Positions 1-8,012 of a stretch of DNA of 64,000 bases are shown piece after piece; position 1 is the stretch's first letter; every line of letters begins with the position of its first letter. The translations under genes were made by a program, and so were the position numbers. A model generated the notes under the pieces. It was not told where the DNA came from and searched no databases. It saw nothing but the letters and a program-made list of their open reading frames with translations. Source of the stretch: DATFDN01 sp963756545 (GTDB lineage Bacteria > Pseudomonadota > Alphaproteobacteria > Acetobacterales > Acetobacteraceae); contig CAVWNY010000002.1 in NCBI GenBank assembly GCA_963756545.1, positions 372,001 through 436,000 on the forward strand, read 5' to 3'.

Positions 1-94
1 TGATGCAGCCGATCGCGCTGGCCGGCGGGCTGAAAGCCACGCCGCCGAGCAGGCCGGCGCCCAGTGCGACGGCCAGAAAACGGGGCTTCATCAT
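1..94 (-). CDS. Secreted small protein, N-terminal fragment (runs off the window)
   Basis: Only about 31 residues are inside the window. Translation from the ATG at 94 gives MMKPRF followed by a hydrophobic Ala/Leu/Gly stretch and an A-S-A cleavage-type site, which is a classical Sec signal peptide. The mature part begins IGC and is cut by the window edge. A GGAG Shine-Dalgarno lies just upstream of the start. Small exported glycine-zipper proteins of Rhodospirillales can begin this way, but too little is visible to assign a family. Export is well supported; identity is unknown. Confidence 0.55.
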   Translation of the reverse strand, partial: MMKPRFLAVALGAGLLGGVAFSPPASAIGCI

Positions 95-247
95 TTGATG
101 CGTCTCCATTGTTTCTAGACTTAATTAGGAGCTCTGAAACCGGTGGCACCCGTGATGACGCCGATGCCCCGAAATCGTGATGGTCCAACCCACCCGCCAT
201 CCGCAACGGTTGCCGAGCGACCCTCAGTGAACGCATAAGCCACCCTC

Positions 248-1102
248 ATGAAGCACTGGCACCTGGACGACATCGCTTGGGGCCGGTTCGACCCCGCCCG
301 CCTCGACCCGGCGGTGATCCCGCTGGTCAAGTCCGCCGCGATGGTCGAACGGAACGGCACCGACTACGCGCTCTACCTGAACCGCGTCTTTCACGACGAC
401 CCGGATTTCCAGCGGGCTGCCGATTACTGGGCCGAGGAGGAGGTGCAGCACGGCGACGCGCTGGGGCGCTGGGCGATGCTGGCCGATCCCGCGTGGGACT
501 ATGCCGCCGCGTTCGCCCGCTACAAGGCGGGCTATACCTTGCCGCTGGATGCCGAGGCATCCGTGCGCGGCTCACGTACCGGCGAGCTGATCGCCCGCTG
601 CATGGTGGAGACCGGGACTTCCTCCTATTACTCGGCGCTGGCCGACGCGACGGAGGAGCCGGCATTGCAGCAGATCTGCCGCTACATCGCCGCCGACGAG
701 TTCCGCCATTTCAAGCTGTTCTACGACCACATGCGCCGCTATCTGAAGCGCGAGAACATAGGCGTGCTGCGGCGGCTGCGGATCGCACTGGGGCGCATCA
801 CCGAGAGCGAGGACGACGAACTGGCCTATGCGTGGCACGCCGCGAACGAGCCCCCTGCCCTGCCCTACGGCCATCGCCGCTGCATCGCCGCCTACATGTC
901 GCGAGCGGCGGGCTACTATCGTTTCCGCCATGTCGAGCGCGGGATGGGCATGATCTTCAAGGCGGTGGGACTGAAGCCGCGCGGGCGGCTGTCGGACGGG
1001 ACGGCACGGCTCGCGTGGCGGCTGATCCAATGGCGGCGTCGGCGGCTTTCCGCCGAGGTCGCGGCGCAGACTGCCGCGACGTCAGCCGCGCGCGCGGCCT
1101 GA
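248..1102 (+). CDS. Ferritin-like di-iron protein
   Basis: The 284-residue protein is mostly helical and carries two Glu-x-x-His pairs, E65-x-x-H68 (EEEVQH) and E151-x-x-H154 (DEFRH), plus isolated glutamates at E34 and E121. This is the ligand pattern of a ferritin-like four-helix di-iron site as in rubrerythrin or acyl-ACP desaturase relatives. The C-terminus is basic (QWRRRR) and then Ala-rich. No signal peptide or rubredoxin Cys motif is present, so it should be cytosolic. It stands alone, divergent from the fragment at the left edge and facing argF. No good Shine-Dalgarno precedes the ATG. The di-iron fold is likely; the substrate is unknown (oxygenase, desaturase-like or iron/peroxide handling). 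Confidence 0.7.
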   Translation: MKHWHLDDIAWGRFDPARLDPAVIPLVKSAAMVERNGTDYALYLNRVFHDDPDFQRAADYWAEEEVQHGDALGRWAMLADPAWDYAAAFARYKAGYTLPLDAEASVRGSRTGELIARCMVETGTSSYYSALADATEEPALQQICRYIAADEFRHFKLFYDHMRRYLKRENIGVLRRLRIALGRITESEDDELAYAWHAANEPPALPYGHRRCIAAYMSRAAGYYRFRHVERGMGMIFKAVGLKPRGRLSDGTARLAWRLIQWRRRRLSAEVAAQTAATSAARAA

Positions 1103-1239
1103 TCCAATCCGCCCCGTTGGGGGGAGGTTCTCGGGCGGTCGCGCATGGCCTGAAGCACGCCATCGCTATTCGCGATCGGCTTCGACCTCTCCCCCCAACC
1201 CCCTCCCGCAAGAGAGGGGGAGCCATTCGTCCTCTCGCG
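1103..1239. repeat. Intergenic G/C-tract hairpin repeat between convergent genes
   Basis: The gap holds a short hairpin at 1199-1220: CCCCCTC, an 8-base loop, GAGGGGG. A closely related tract (CCCCCTCTCGCAAGGGGAGG) lies at about 3961-3985, so this is a repeated intergenic motif rather than a one-off terminator. It sits just past the argF stop and could end argF transcription, but no T-run follows on the minus strand. Confidence 0.45.
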
Positions 1240-2193
1240 CTATCGCGCCGCGCCCAATGCCCAGGCAAGCACGCCCTTCTGTGCGTGCAGCCGGTTCTCG
1301 GCCTCGTCGAACACCACCGATCGCGGGCCATCGATCACCTCGGCGTCCACCTCCTCGCCCCGGTGCGCCGGCAGGCAGTGCATGAACACCGCGTCGGGCG
1401 CCGCCTTCGCCATGAGCACGTTGGTCACGCGGTACGGCGCGAGCAGGTTGTGGCGGTTCGCGTTCGGGTCGTCCGACATGCTGACCCAGGCATCCGTGAC
1501 CACGCAGCCCGCGCCGGCGATGGCCGTCGCGGGATCGTCGGTCAGCTCGATCCGCCCGCCCTGCGATCGCGCCCAATCCACCAGGTCTTGCGGTGGACGG
1601 AGCGCGTCCGGCGTCGCGATACGGAGCGTGAAGCCGAAGCGCGCGGCCGCCTCGATCCAACTGCGCGCGACGTTGTTGCCGTCGCCGCACCAGGCGACGA
1701 CCTGCCCGGCGATCGCGCCACGGTGTTCCTCAAGCGTCAGGACGTCGGCCATGAGCTGGCAGGGATGGGAGGTGTCGGTCAGCCCATTGATGACCGGCAC
1801 GGTGGCGTGGCGCGCCAGTTCGTGCAGCTTCGAGACGCGATCGGTGCGCAGCATGATCGCGTCCACGTAGCGCGACAGCACGCGCGCCGTGTCGGCCACC
1901 GTCTCGCCGCGACCGGACTGCATGTCGCGGGCGCTGAGCACGATCACGTCGCCCCCCAACTGGCGCATCCCGACCTCGAAGCTGACGCGGGTGCGCGTGC
2001 TCGGTTTCTCGAAGATGAGCGCGAGCGTCTTGCCGGCGAGCGGGCGCGAGGACACGCCGTTGGCGCGCTTGAAGCCGGCCGCGATGTCCAGCATCTGGCG
2101 CAACGTCCTGGCATCGAAGTCGCGCAGATCGAGGAAATGGCGCGGCGGTCTCGTGCCCTCCCCCGCATCCGTCTTTCGCAGAGCGGCGCTCAT
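1240..2193 (-). CDS. argF: Ornithine carbamoyltransferase
   Basis: Transfers the carbamoyl group of carbamoyl phosphate to ornithine to give citrulline in arginine synthesis; cytosolic, normally a trimer. The 317-residue product has every family signature: the carbamoyl-phosphate loop STRTR at 65-69 (EKPSTRTR), HPCQ at 143-146, an ornithine-side DxxxSM region (DAWVSM), and HCLPAHR at 272-278 with the catalytic Cys. Length is typical. Its ATG overlaps the argD stop codon by four bases (ATGA), so it is the second gene of an argD-argF operon and is probably translationally coupled. Confidence 0.97.
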   Translation of the reverse strand: MSAALRKTDAGEGTRPPRHFLDLRDFDARTLRQMLDIAAGFKRANGVSSRPLAGKTLALIFEKPSTRTRVSFEVGMRQLGGDVIVLSARDMQSGRGETVADTARVLSRYVDAIMLRTDRVSKLHELARHATVPVINGLTDTSHPCQLMADVLTLEEHRGAIAGQVVAWCGDGNNVARSWIEAAARFGFTLRIATPDALRPPQDLVDWARSQGGRIELTDDPATAIAGAGCVVTDAWVSMSDDPNANRHNLLAPYRVTNVLMAKAAPDAVFMHCLPAHRGEEVDAEVIDGPRSVVFDEAENRLHAQKGVLAWALGAAR

Positions 2194-3386
2194 TTCGCCG
2201 CCTCTTTGGCCTTGGACGGCAGGCAGCGGCGCGCGGCGCGGCGCAGCATCGCCAGCGCCTCGTCGAGATCGGCGTCGGTGATGACCAGCGGCGGCGCGAG
2301 CCGCAGCACGTTATCCCCGGCGGTGATCGCCAGCAGCCCCTCGGCGACGCAGGCGGCCTGCACTTCGCCCTGCGGGATGGCGCACTTCACGCCGAGCAGC
2401 AGGCCCATGCCGCGAACATCTCCGAGCACCGACGGGAATTCGCGCGCCATCGCCTCCAATCCGGCGCGCAGCTTCGCCCCCTTGCGCGCGACGCCGTCGA
2501 GGAAGCCGGGCGCGAGGATCACGTCCAGCGCGGCGTTACCGGCGGCGCAGGCGAGCGGGTTGCCGCCGAAGGTGCTGCCGTGCGTGCCCGGAACCATGTG
2601 CTTGGCGACGAACTCCTTGGCGAGGACGGCGCCAAGCGGGAACCCGCCGGCGATGCCCTTCGCCACGCTCATGACGTCGGGCGTGATGTCGGCCCACTCG
2701 TGGGCGAACAGCTTGCCGGTGCGGCCCATGCCGGTCTGTACCTCGTCCATGCCAAGGACCAGCCCGTATTCGTCGCAGGCGGCGCGGAGCGCGCGCAGGA
2801 ATTGCAGGTCGCCCGGACGCACGCCGCCCTCGCCCTGCACCGGCTCGACCAGGATGCCGGCGGTCGCCGGGCCGATCGCGTCGCGCACCGCGTTCATGTT
2901 GTTGAACGGCACATGATCGAAGCCTTCGACCACCGGGCCGAAGCCCGCCAGGTACTTGGCGTTGCCGGTGGCGGCGAGGGTGGCGAGCGTGCGGCCGTGG
3001 AACGCGCCCTCGAAGCAGATGATGCGGAACCGCTCGGGCTTGCCGATCTCGGCCATCGTCTTGCGCATCATCTTGATCATGCCCTCGTTCGCCTCGGCGC
3101 CCGAGTTGCAGAAGAAGACGCTGTCGGCGAACGAGTTCTCGACAAGCCGCTCGGCCAGACGCTCGGCTTGCGGAATGCGGTACAGGTTGGAGACGTGCAT
3201 CAGCTTGCCCGCCTGCTCGGCGATCGCCCGGGCGAGATGGGCGTTGCCGTGTCCAAGCGAGGCGGTCGCGATGCCCGACCCGAAATCGAGGAATCGTCGC
3301 CCGTCCACCGTCCACAGCCAAGCTCCCTCGCCCCGCTCGAAGGCGAGGTCGGCGCGGGCGTAGTTCGGCATCAGGGCGGAGATCAT
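2190..3386 (-). CDS. argD: Acetylornithine aminotransferase
   Basis: PLP-dependent class III aminotransferase of arginine biosynthesis (N-acetylglutamate semialdehyde to N-acetylornithine), possibly also acting in lysine synthesis. The 398-residue product from the ATG at 3386 has the NSGAEANE phosphate-binding loop (94-101), GAFHGRT, D214 in DEVQTG for the pyridine nitrogen, and the Schiff-base lysine K243 in SVAKGIAGG. The open frame continues upstream to 3899, but that stretch is intergenic repeat and pseudogene sequence. The chosen ATG has AGGA about six bases upstream and begins at the conserved N-terminus (MPNYARADL follows after five residues). The stop overlaps argF. Confidence 0.95.
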   Translation of the reverse strand: MISALMPNYARADLAFERGEGAWLWTVDGRRFLDFGSGIATASLGHGNAHLARAIAEQAGKLMHVSNLYRIPQAERLAERLVENSFADSVFFCNSGAEANEGMIKMMRKTMAEIGKPERFRIICFEGAFHGRTLATLAATGNAKYLAGFGPVVEGFDHVPFNNMNAVRDAIGPATAGILVEPVQGEGGVRPGDLQFLRALRAACDEYGLVLGMDEVQTGMGRTGKLFAHEWADITPDVMSVAKGIAGGFPLGAVLAKEFVAKHMVPGTHGSTFGGNPLACAAGNAALDVILAPGFLDGVARKGAKLRAGLEAMAREFPSVLGDVRGMGLLLGVKCAIPQGEVQAACVAEGLLAITAGDNVLRLAPPLVITDADLDEALAMLRRAARRCLPSKAKEAAK

Positions 3387-3484
3387 GCGTGTCCTCGTGC
3401 TGTATGGCTCCAATGGCTCGCCCCGCGCCTTCGCGCGGACGGTCCAGAGGAAGCCGAAAACATTGGCCGCGACGGGGCCGGGTG

Positions 3485-3757
3485 TCAAACGAGCGTGACT
3501 GGCACCCAGGTGAGGCCCTGATACCGGGTGCTCGCGCCCGGCGCGGGGATGCGGCCGAAATCCACCTCCAACTCTCGGTATGGTACCAGGGATTGACGCC
3601 GTAGCCGATTTCCGCGGTATAGCTCGTTTCGTTACCTTTGTAATGGTCCCGATCGCGGGCCGCCGAGCCGTTGCTCTCCAGCTGCCGGGGCCAGCATCGC
3701 TGCCACGCCGACGGCGCGCAGGAAGGCTCTTGGCCGTCGCATGACGGTCAGGTCCAT
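3485..3757 (-). pseudogene. Decayed gene for a secreted, outer-membrane-type protein
   Basis: On the minus strand an ATG at 3757 starts a signal-peptide-like segment (MRRPRAFLRAVGVAAMLAP). It is followed in a second frame by a plausible mature segment (YTAEIGYGVNPWYHTE) and in the third frame by LEVDFGRIPAPG and TRYQGLTW before a stop at 3485. The pieces join smoothly only if two frameshifts are allowed, near 3690 and near 3575, and the protein then ends early. The alternating hydrophobic and aromatic pattern resembles a periplasmic or outer-membrane protein, but no family can be named. It is not expected to give a product. Confidence 0.45.
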
Positions 3758-3821
3758 GGCGGTGAGTTCCTCTAGGGGCCTTATACCAACCGGCTTGACA
3801 CTGACCGATCCATAATGCGTT

Positions 3822-3903
3822 CGTCATGCCCGGCGAAGGCCGGGCACCCACGTCTTTGCGGTTGTTCAAGACGTGGGTGGCCGGGCCAGTCCCGGCCATG
3901 ACG
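3822..3903. repeat. Dispersed palindromic repeat, copy 1
   Basis: An 82-base imperfect palindrome. The left part is GTCATGCCCGG, CCGGGCACCCACGTCTTT; the right part is AGACGTGGGTGGCCGGG, CCCGGCCATGAC. Nested complementary arms give a long hairpin. Related copies occur at 12902-12987 (inside hpnK) and about 29858-29953, with partial copies at 26157-26190, 38020-38048 and 62757-62780. It lies between the argD side and the iron permease gene. Confidence 0.75.
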
Positions 3904-3955
3904 ACGGCGAAGGGTCAATCATTAGGCGGCCTGGAATTATACGGACGGTAGTCCG

Positions 3956-4035
3956 CCCCCCGCCCCCTCTCGCAAGGGGAGGGGAGGGGGAGTGGGAAAA
4001 GTCCGCCGCTTACCCTCCCCTCCCCTGCGGGGTCA
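3956..4035. repeat. G/C-tract intergenic repeat downstream of the iron permease gene
   Basis: Contains CCCCCTCTCGCAAGGGGAGG and then a second C-run/G-run pair (CCTCCCCTGCGGGG). Both can form short hairpins. It is related to the motif at 1199-1220. It follows the stop of the FTR1 gene on the minus strand, so it may act as its terminator; there is no clear T-tract. Confidence 0.4.
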
Positions 4036-4073
4036 CACGCCGCAAAAAATCGGCATCTGGGCCGCTGGCCCTA

Positions 4074-5210
4074 CTACTTGGCGGACAACACGCCCTGCGC
4101 CGTGTCCTGGTGAAAGTCGCCGAAGAACTTGTAGTCGCCCTTGCCGAGTGGCCCGAGAAAGACGGGAATCTCCTGCCCCGGCGGGACGATTTTCTCCCGG
4201 TTCAGGTCGAAGCTCTCGAATTCTTCCGGCGTCGGGTCCTCGTTGCGCACCATGAGCTTGAACTTGACTCCGGCTGGAACATCGAGGTGGTCCGGCTGAA
4301 AGCGGTGGCTCCTGATCGACAGATGCAACGGTCCTTGGGCAATTGCGGGAAGCGTGGTGAAGAGAAGCGCGGTACATGCGACCAGAAGCGTCGCCCCGCG
4401 CAGGCGCCGGCGCCCGCGCGCCAGTCGGGCCAGCCCGAGCAGCGTCAGCAGCGTCGCCAGATACGCGGCAACCTGCACCCCCACGGGTTCGGCTGAATAC
4501 CCGACCAGCGCGTGCATTGCGCTTCCCGCCCAACTGCTGTCGCGCAGAATGAACGACGTATTCCAGAGATGCGTGCCCCAACTCGGGATGATATCCGCAC
4601 TGGCGAGCACGGCAGCGGCCTGCCCGGCCATGCCGGCGGCGAGCAGCGCGATCAGCCAGTTTGTCACAGTGAACAGATACCGCCAGGGGATCGCGACCAG
4701 CCCGCGATATAACACCCGGGCGGCAAGCGTCGCGAGCCCGAGGCCGAGAATGCCGCCGATGAACATCTGGATCGGCGGCTCGGTCGATGCCATGGCGATT
4801 CCATACAGGAACAGCACGACCTCCGAACCTTCCCGCAAGATCGCCACCGCGACCACCACGGACAGCGCCATCATGGTTTTCGCGCCGTTCTTGACCGCTG
4901 TTCCGGTCGCTGACATCCGCGCCGCCAACTCGCGCCCGTGGCTCGCCATCCAGACGTTGTGCCAGCCCAGCATCACCGCGGCGACGAGCAGGATGGTCGC
5001 GGTGAACGCCTCCTGTCCGACGCCCTCGAGGGCCTCCGCGATCACGGCGGCGAACATCGCAACAAGGGCGGCCCCGATGGCGCCCGCCCCGACGCCGGCG
5101 GCGATCCATCGACCTCGGCGCGGCACGCCCTCTGTGGCCGCGAGGACAATGCCCACGACCAGGCCGGCCTCCAGAGCTTCGCGAAAGACGATCAGCAGGC
5201 TTGCCAACAT
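4074..5210 (-). CDS. FTR1-family iron permease fused to a C-terminal cupredoxin domain
   Basis: A 378-residue inner-membrane protein. The N-terminal 260 or so residues form an FTR1/EfeU iron permease with several membrane helices and the two diagnostic REXXE iron motifs, R10-E-A-L-E14 and R126-E-G-S-E130. A last hydrophobic segment (VACTALLFTTLPAIA) leads to an exported C-terminal domain of about 100 residues (IRSHRFQPDHLDVPAG, ESFDLNREKIVPPG, FFGDFHQDTAQG). That matches the small cupredoxin-like protein usually encoded separately beside such permeases. The start at 5210 is set by GGGGGAG upstream and by the conserved MLASLLIVFREALEAG; the frame continues upstream but is noncoding. Likely role: ferrous/ferric iron uptake with a periplasmic oxidising or delivery domain built in. 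Confidence 0.88.
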   Translation of the reverse strand: MLASLLIVFREALEAGLVVGIVLAATEGVPRRGRWIAAGVGAGAIGAALVAMFAAVIAEALEGVGQEAFTATILLVAAVMLGWHNVWMASHGRELAARMSATGTAVKNGAKTMMALSVVVAVAILREGSEVVLFLYGIAMASTEPPIQMFIGGILGLGLATLAARVLYRGLVAIPWRYLFTVTNWLIALLAAGMAGQAAAVLASADIIPSWGTHLWNTSFILRDSSWAGSAMHALVGYSAEPVGVQVAAYLATLLTLLGLARLARGRRRLRGATLLVACTALLFTTLPAIAQGPLHLSIRSHRFQPDHLDVPAGVKFKLMVRNEDPTPEEFESFDLNREKIVPPGQEIPVFLGPLGKGDYKFFGDFHQDTAQGVLSAK

Positions 5211-5464
5211 TGGTCCCACTCCCCCGTGACGCTGGAATTCCGGGCGCGCCGACCAATAATGCGAATTACTCGCAATCGCCAGCCCTAGCCCGCCGTTTGG
5301 CTTGCCTTCGCGCGCGTCCTCCGCCATATCCCGCCGCGCCGGCCGTGCCGCGAGCACGCCGGTAATCCACACGCGGGGCGCCTTTCCCGGTTCGCCGGGT
5401 CCGGTGCGCGAGAGCGCCAGCACCCGCGGAGGCGCAACCGGACGATCGGAAAGGACTACAAACA
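5211..5464. promoter_or_regulatory. Divergent intergenic region upstream of rpsB
   Basis: This 254-base gap separates the divergent iron permease and rpsB genes, so it should hold promoters for both and the rpsB leader. A GGAAAGGA ribosome-binding site lies just upstream of the rpsB ATG. Complementary GC-rich tracts before it (GGTGCGCGAGAGCGCC, CCGCGGAGGCGC) could fold. I cannot assign a known ribosomal-leader motif. Confidence 0.35.
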
Positions 5465-6251
5465 ATGGCGATGCCCGACTTCAGTCTGCGCCAGCTTCTG
5501 GAAGCCGGCGTACATTTCGGCCATCACACGCGGCGCTGGAATCCGCGGATGGCGCCCTATCTGTTCGGCGTCCGCAACCAGGTCCACATCATCGACCTGC
5601 AGCAGACGACGCCGATGCTCGACCGCGCGCTGCGCGCGGTGCGCGACGTGGTCGCCGCCGGCGGGCGCGTGCTGTTCGTCGGCACCAAACGCGCGGCGGC
5701 CGAGCATGTCGCCGACGCGGCGCGGCGGTGCGGGCAGTACTACATCAACCACCGCTGGCTGGGCGGCACGCTCACCAACTGGAAGACCATCACCGGCAGC
5801 CTGAAGCGGTTGCGCCAGATCGACGAGATGCTGGGCGGCGACATCCAGGGCCTTACCAAGAAAGAGGTGCTCGGGATGACCCGCGAGCGCGACAAGCTGG
5901 AACGCGCGCTGGGCGGCATCAAGGACATGGGCGGCCTGCCGGACATCCTGTTCATCATCGACACGAATAAGGAGAAGCTGGCGGTCGAGGAAGCCGCCAA
6001 GCTGCGCATCCCCGTGGTCGCCGTGCTCGAACTCCAACTCCGACCCGCGCAACGTCACCTATCCGATTCCGGGCAACGACGACGCGATCCGCGCGATCAG
6101 CCTCTATTGCGACCTCGTGGCGGGCGCGGTGCTGGACGGGATCAGCGCGGAGATGGCCGCTTCGGGCGCCGATATCGGGGCGGCCGAGGAACTGCCCATC
6201 GAGGCGCTGCCCGAGGCCGAGGCGCCGGTCACGCAACCTGCCGCCGAGTAG
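5465..6251 (+). CDS. rpsB: 30S ribosomal protein S2, reading frame broken by one extra base
   Basis: S2 binds the body and head of the small ribosomal subunit and is essential. The start MAMPDFSLRQLLEAG, then HFGHHTRRWNPRM, NHRWLGGTLTNWKT and PDILFIIDTNKE are all textbook S2. At 6030-6031 the sequence GTGCTCGAACTCCAAC puts the protein out of frame: the expected VLDSNSDPRNV needs one A fewer. The remainder (NVTYPIPGNDDAIRAISLYC and on to QPAAE, stop at 6249-6251) is perfect S2 in the +1 frame. As written, the shifted frame stays open and runs into tsf, an apparent 563-codon fusion. An assembly or sequencing indel is the simplest explanation. rpsB heads the tsf-pyrH-frr operon. Confidence 0.9.
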
Positions 6252-6280
6252 GGCTATCATCAGGATCACGGAGACGGGTC

Positions 6281-7156
6281 ATGGCCGAGATCACGGCGGC
6301 ATTGGTGAAGGAGTTGCGCGAGAAGACCGGCGCGGGGATGATGGACTGCAAACGGGCGTTGTCGGAGACCGGCGGCGACATCGAGGCGGCGGTTGACTGG
6401 CTGCGCAAGAAGGGGCTGGCGGCCGCGGCGAAGAAGTCCGGCCGGCTGGCGGCCGAGGGGCTGATCGGCGTCGCCTCCGCGCCGCGAGAGGCGGCGATGG
6501 TCGAGGTGAACGCCGAGACCGACTTCGTCGCCCGCAACGAGACCTTCCAGGCGTTTGTCGAGCAGGTTGCCCGCCTGGCGCTCACGGTCGGCGAGGATAT
6601 CGAAGCGATCAAGGCGACGCCGTTTCCGGGCGGGTCCGGCACCGTCGCCGACCAGCTCACCCATCTGATCGCCACCATCGGCGAGAACATGACGATCCGC
6701 CGCGCCCGCGTGCTGCGCATCCCGCGCGGCGCGGTGGCGACCTACGTTCACCAGCCGTTGCGGCCGGGGCTGGGGCGCATCGGCGTGATCGTCGCGCTGG
6801 AAGCGCCGGACGAACTGGAAGGGCTGGAGCTGCTCGGCCGGCAGGTCGGGATGCACGTTGCGGCGAGCGAGCCCCGGGCGATCGACATCGACGGCGTCGA
6901 TCCCGCCGCGCTGGAGCGCGAAAAGGCGATCCTGAGCGAGCAGGCCCGCCAGTCGGGCAAGCCCGAGACCATCATCGAGAAAATGGTCGAGGGCCGCATC
7001 CGGAAATACTACGAGGAGGTGGTGCTGCTGGAGCAGGTCTGGGTGCATGACGGCGAGAGCCGCGTCCGCGCCGTGCTCCAGAAGTCGGGCGCAAATGTCG
7101 CGGCTTTCGCCCGCTTCACGCTTGGCGAGGGGATCGACAGGACCGCAGGGGCCTGA
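6281..7156 (+). CDS. tsf: Translation elongation factor Ts
   Basis: Guanine-nucleotide exchange factor that recycles EF-Tu. The 291-residue product starts MAEITAALVKELREKTGAG, followed by MMDCKRAL, a UBA-like N-terminal domain, and then the EF-Tu-contacting TDFVARN motif. The C-terminal part includes IVALE and ESRVRAVLQ. Length matches alphaproteobacterial EF-Ts. It lies 29 bases after the rpsB stop, the standard partner. GGAGACGG precedes the ATG. Because the frameshifted rpsB frame is continuous with this one, automatic annotation may wrongly fuse the two. Confidence 0.97.
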   Translation: MAEITAALVKELREKTGAGMMDCKRALSETGGDIEAAVDWLRKKGLAAAAKKSGRLAAEGLIGVASAPREAAMVEVNAETDFVARNETFQAFVEQVARLALTVGEDIEAIKATPFPGGSGTVADQLTHLIATIGENMTIRRARVLRIPRGAVATYVHQPLRPGLGRIGVIVALEAPDELEGLELLGRQVGMHVAASEPRAIDIDGVDPAALEREKAILSEQARQSGKPETIIEKMVEGRIRKYYEEVVLLEQVWVHDGESRVRAVLQKSGANVAAFARFTLGEGIDRTAGA

Positions 7157-7268
7157 TTTTTGCTTCAGAGGTCGCGGCCACCGCCGTCTGCGCGGGTGCG
7201 CGCCAATTGCTTGTGACGGCTCCAACCTGACACTATACCAACATCCGAGATCGCCCTTCGAGTGCCCC

Positions 7269-7994
7269 ATGCCGCATCCGCCGGTCTATAAGCGCGTCCT
7301 GCTGAAAGTCTCCGGCGAGGCACTGATGGCCGGGCGCGACTATGGCCTCGACAACGAGATGGTGCGGGCGATCGCCGCGGATATCGGCGCGGTTCACGCG
7401 ATGGACGTGCAGGTCTGCGTGGTCATCGGCGGCGGCAACATCTTCCGTGGCGTCTCCGCCGCCGCCGCGGGAATGGAACGGGCGCAGGCCGACTATATCG
7501 GGATGCTGGCCACGGTGATGAACGCGCTTGCCATGCAGAGCGCGCTGGAATCGCTGGCAGTGCCAACCCGCGTGCAGTCCGCCATCCCGATGGCCAGCGT
7601 CTGCGAGCCCTACATCCGCCGCCGCGCCGAGCGCCACATGGAGAAGGGCCGCGTCGTCATCTTTGCCGCCGGCACCGGCAATCCGTTCTTCACGACCGAC
7701 ACCGCCGCCGCGCTGCGCGCCACCGAGATGGCCTGCGATGCACTCTTCAAGGGCACCCAGGTCGATGGCGTCTATTCCGCCGACCCGCGCCGGGTGCCGG
7801 GGGCGGAGCGCTACGAGGAACTCACCTATCAGGACGTGCTGGCCAACCAGCTCGCGGTCATGGACGCCGCGGCGATCAGCCTGGCGCGCGAGAACGCCCT
7901 GCCGATCGTCGTCTTCAACATCCACGCCGCCGGCGCGTTCGCCGCCGTGGTTCGCGGCGAGGGCCGCTTCACGAGGATCGCCGAGCGGCGCTGA
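7269..7994 (+). CDS. pyrH: UMP kinase
   Basis: Phosphorylates UMP to UDP; hexameric bacterial amino-acid-kinase-family enzyme, regulated in many bacteria by GTP and UTP. The 241-residue product from the ATG at 7269 shows KVSGEAL (13-19), GGGNIFRG (54-61), the nucleotide-site GTGNPFFTTDTAA and VDGVYSADPR. The frame is open further upstream (from 7047), but that is the end of tsf read out of frame; MPHPPVYKRVLLKVSGEAL is the natural start. It sits in the conserved tsf-pyrH-frr order. Confidence 0.96.
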   Translation: MPHPPVYKRVLLKVSGEALMAGRDYGLDNEMVRAIAADIGAVHAMDVQVCVVIGGGNIFRGVSAAAAGMERAQADYIGMLATVMNALAMQSALESLAVPTRVQSAIPMASVCEPYIRRRAERHMEKGRVVIFAAGTGNPFFTTDTAAALRATEMACDALFKGTQVDGVYSADPRRVPGAERYEELTYQDVLANQLAVMDAAAISLARENALPIVVFNIHAAGAFAAVVRGEGRFTRIAERR

Positions 7995-8012
7995 GACGCG
8001 GGAGGAGCCGAG

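Noticed and set aside
1199..1220. Calling the C/G-tract hairpin a firm rho-independent terminator for argF
   Set aside because: There is no T-tract on the relevant strand, and a related motif at 3961 indicates a repeat; only possible terminator function is noted.
277..2916. Plus-strand open frame of 879 codons across the ferritin-like gene, argF and argD
   Set aside because: Composition-driven shadow in high-GC DNA: Arg/Pro/His-rich, no domain, antisense to two certain enzymes.
2190..3899. argD start at 3899 (569 residues)
   Set aside because: The extra N-terminus is translation of the palindromic repeat and pseudogene region; the ATG at 3386 has a ribosome-binding site and fits the family.
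5465..7156. A genuine S2-EF-Ts fusion protein of 563 residues
   Set aside because: The middle 85 or so residues after AVLELQLRP are low-complexity nonsense, while the +1 frame encodes a perfect S2 C-terminus; an indel explains it.
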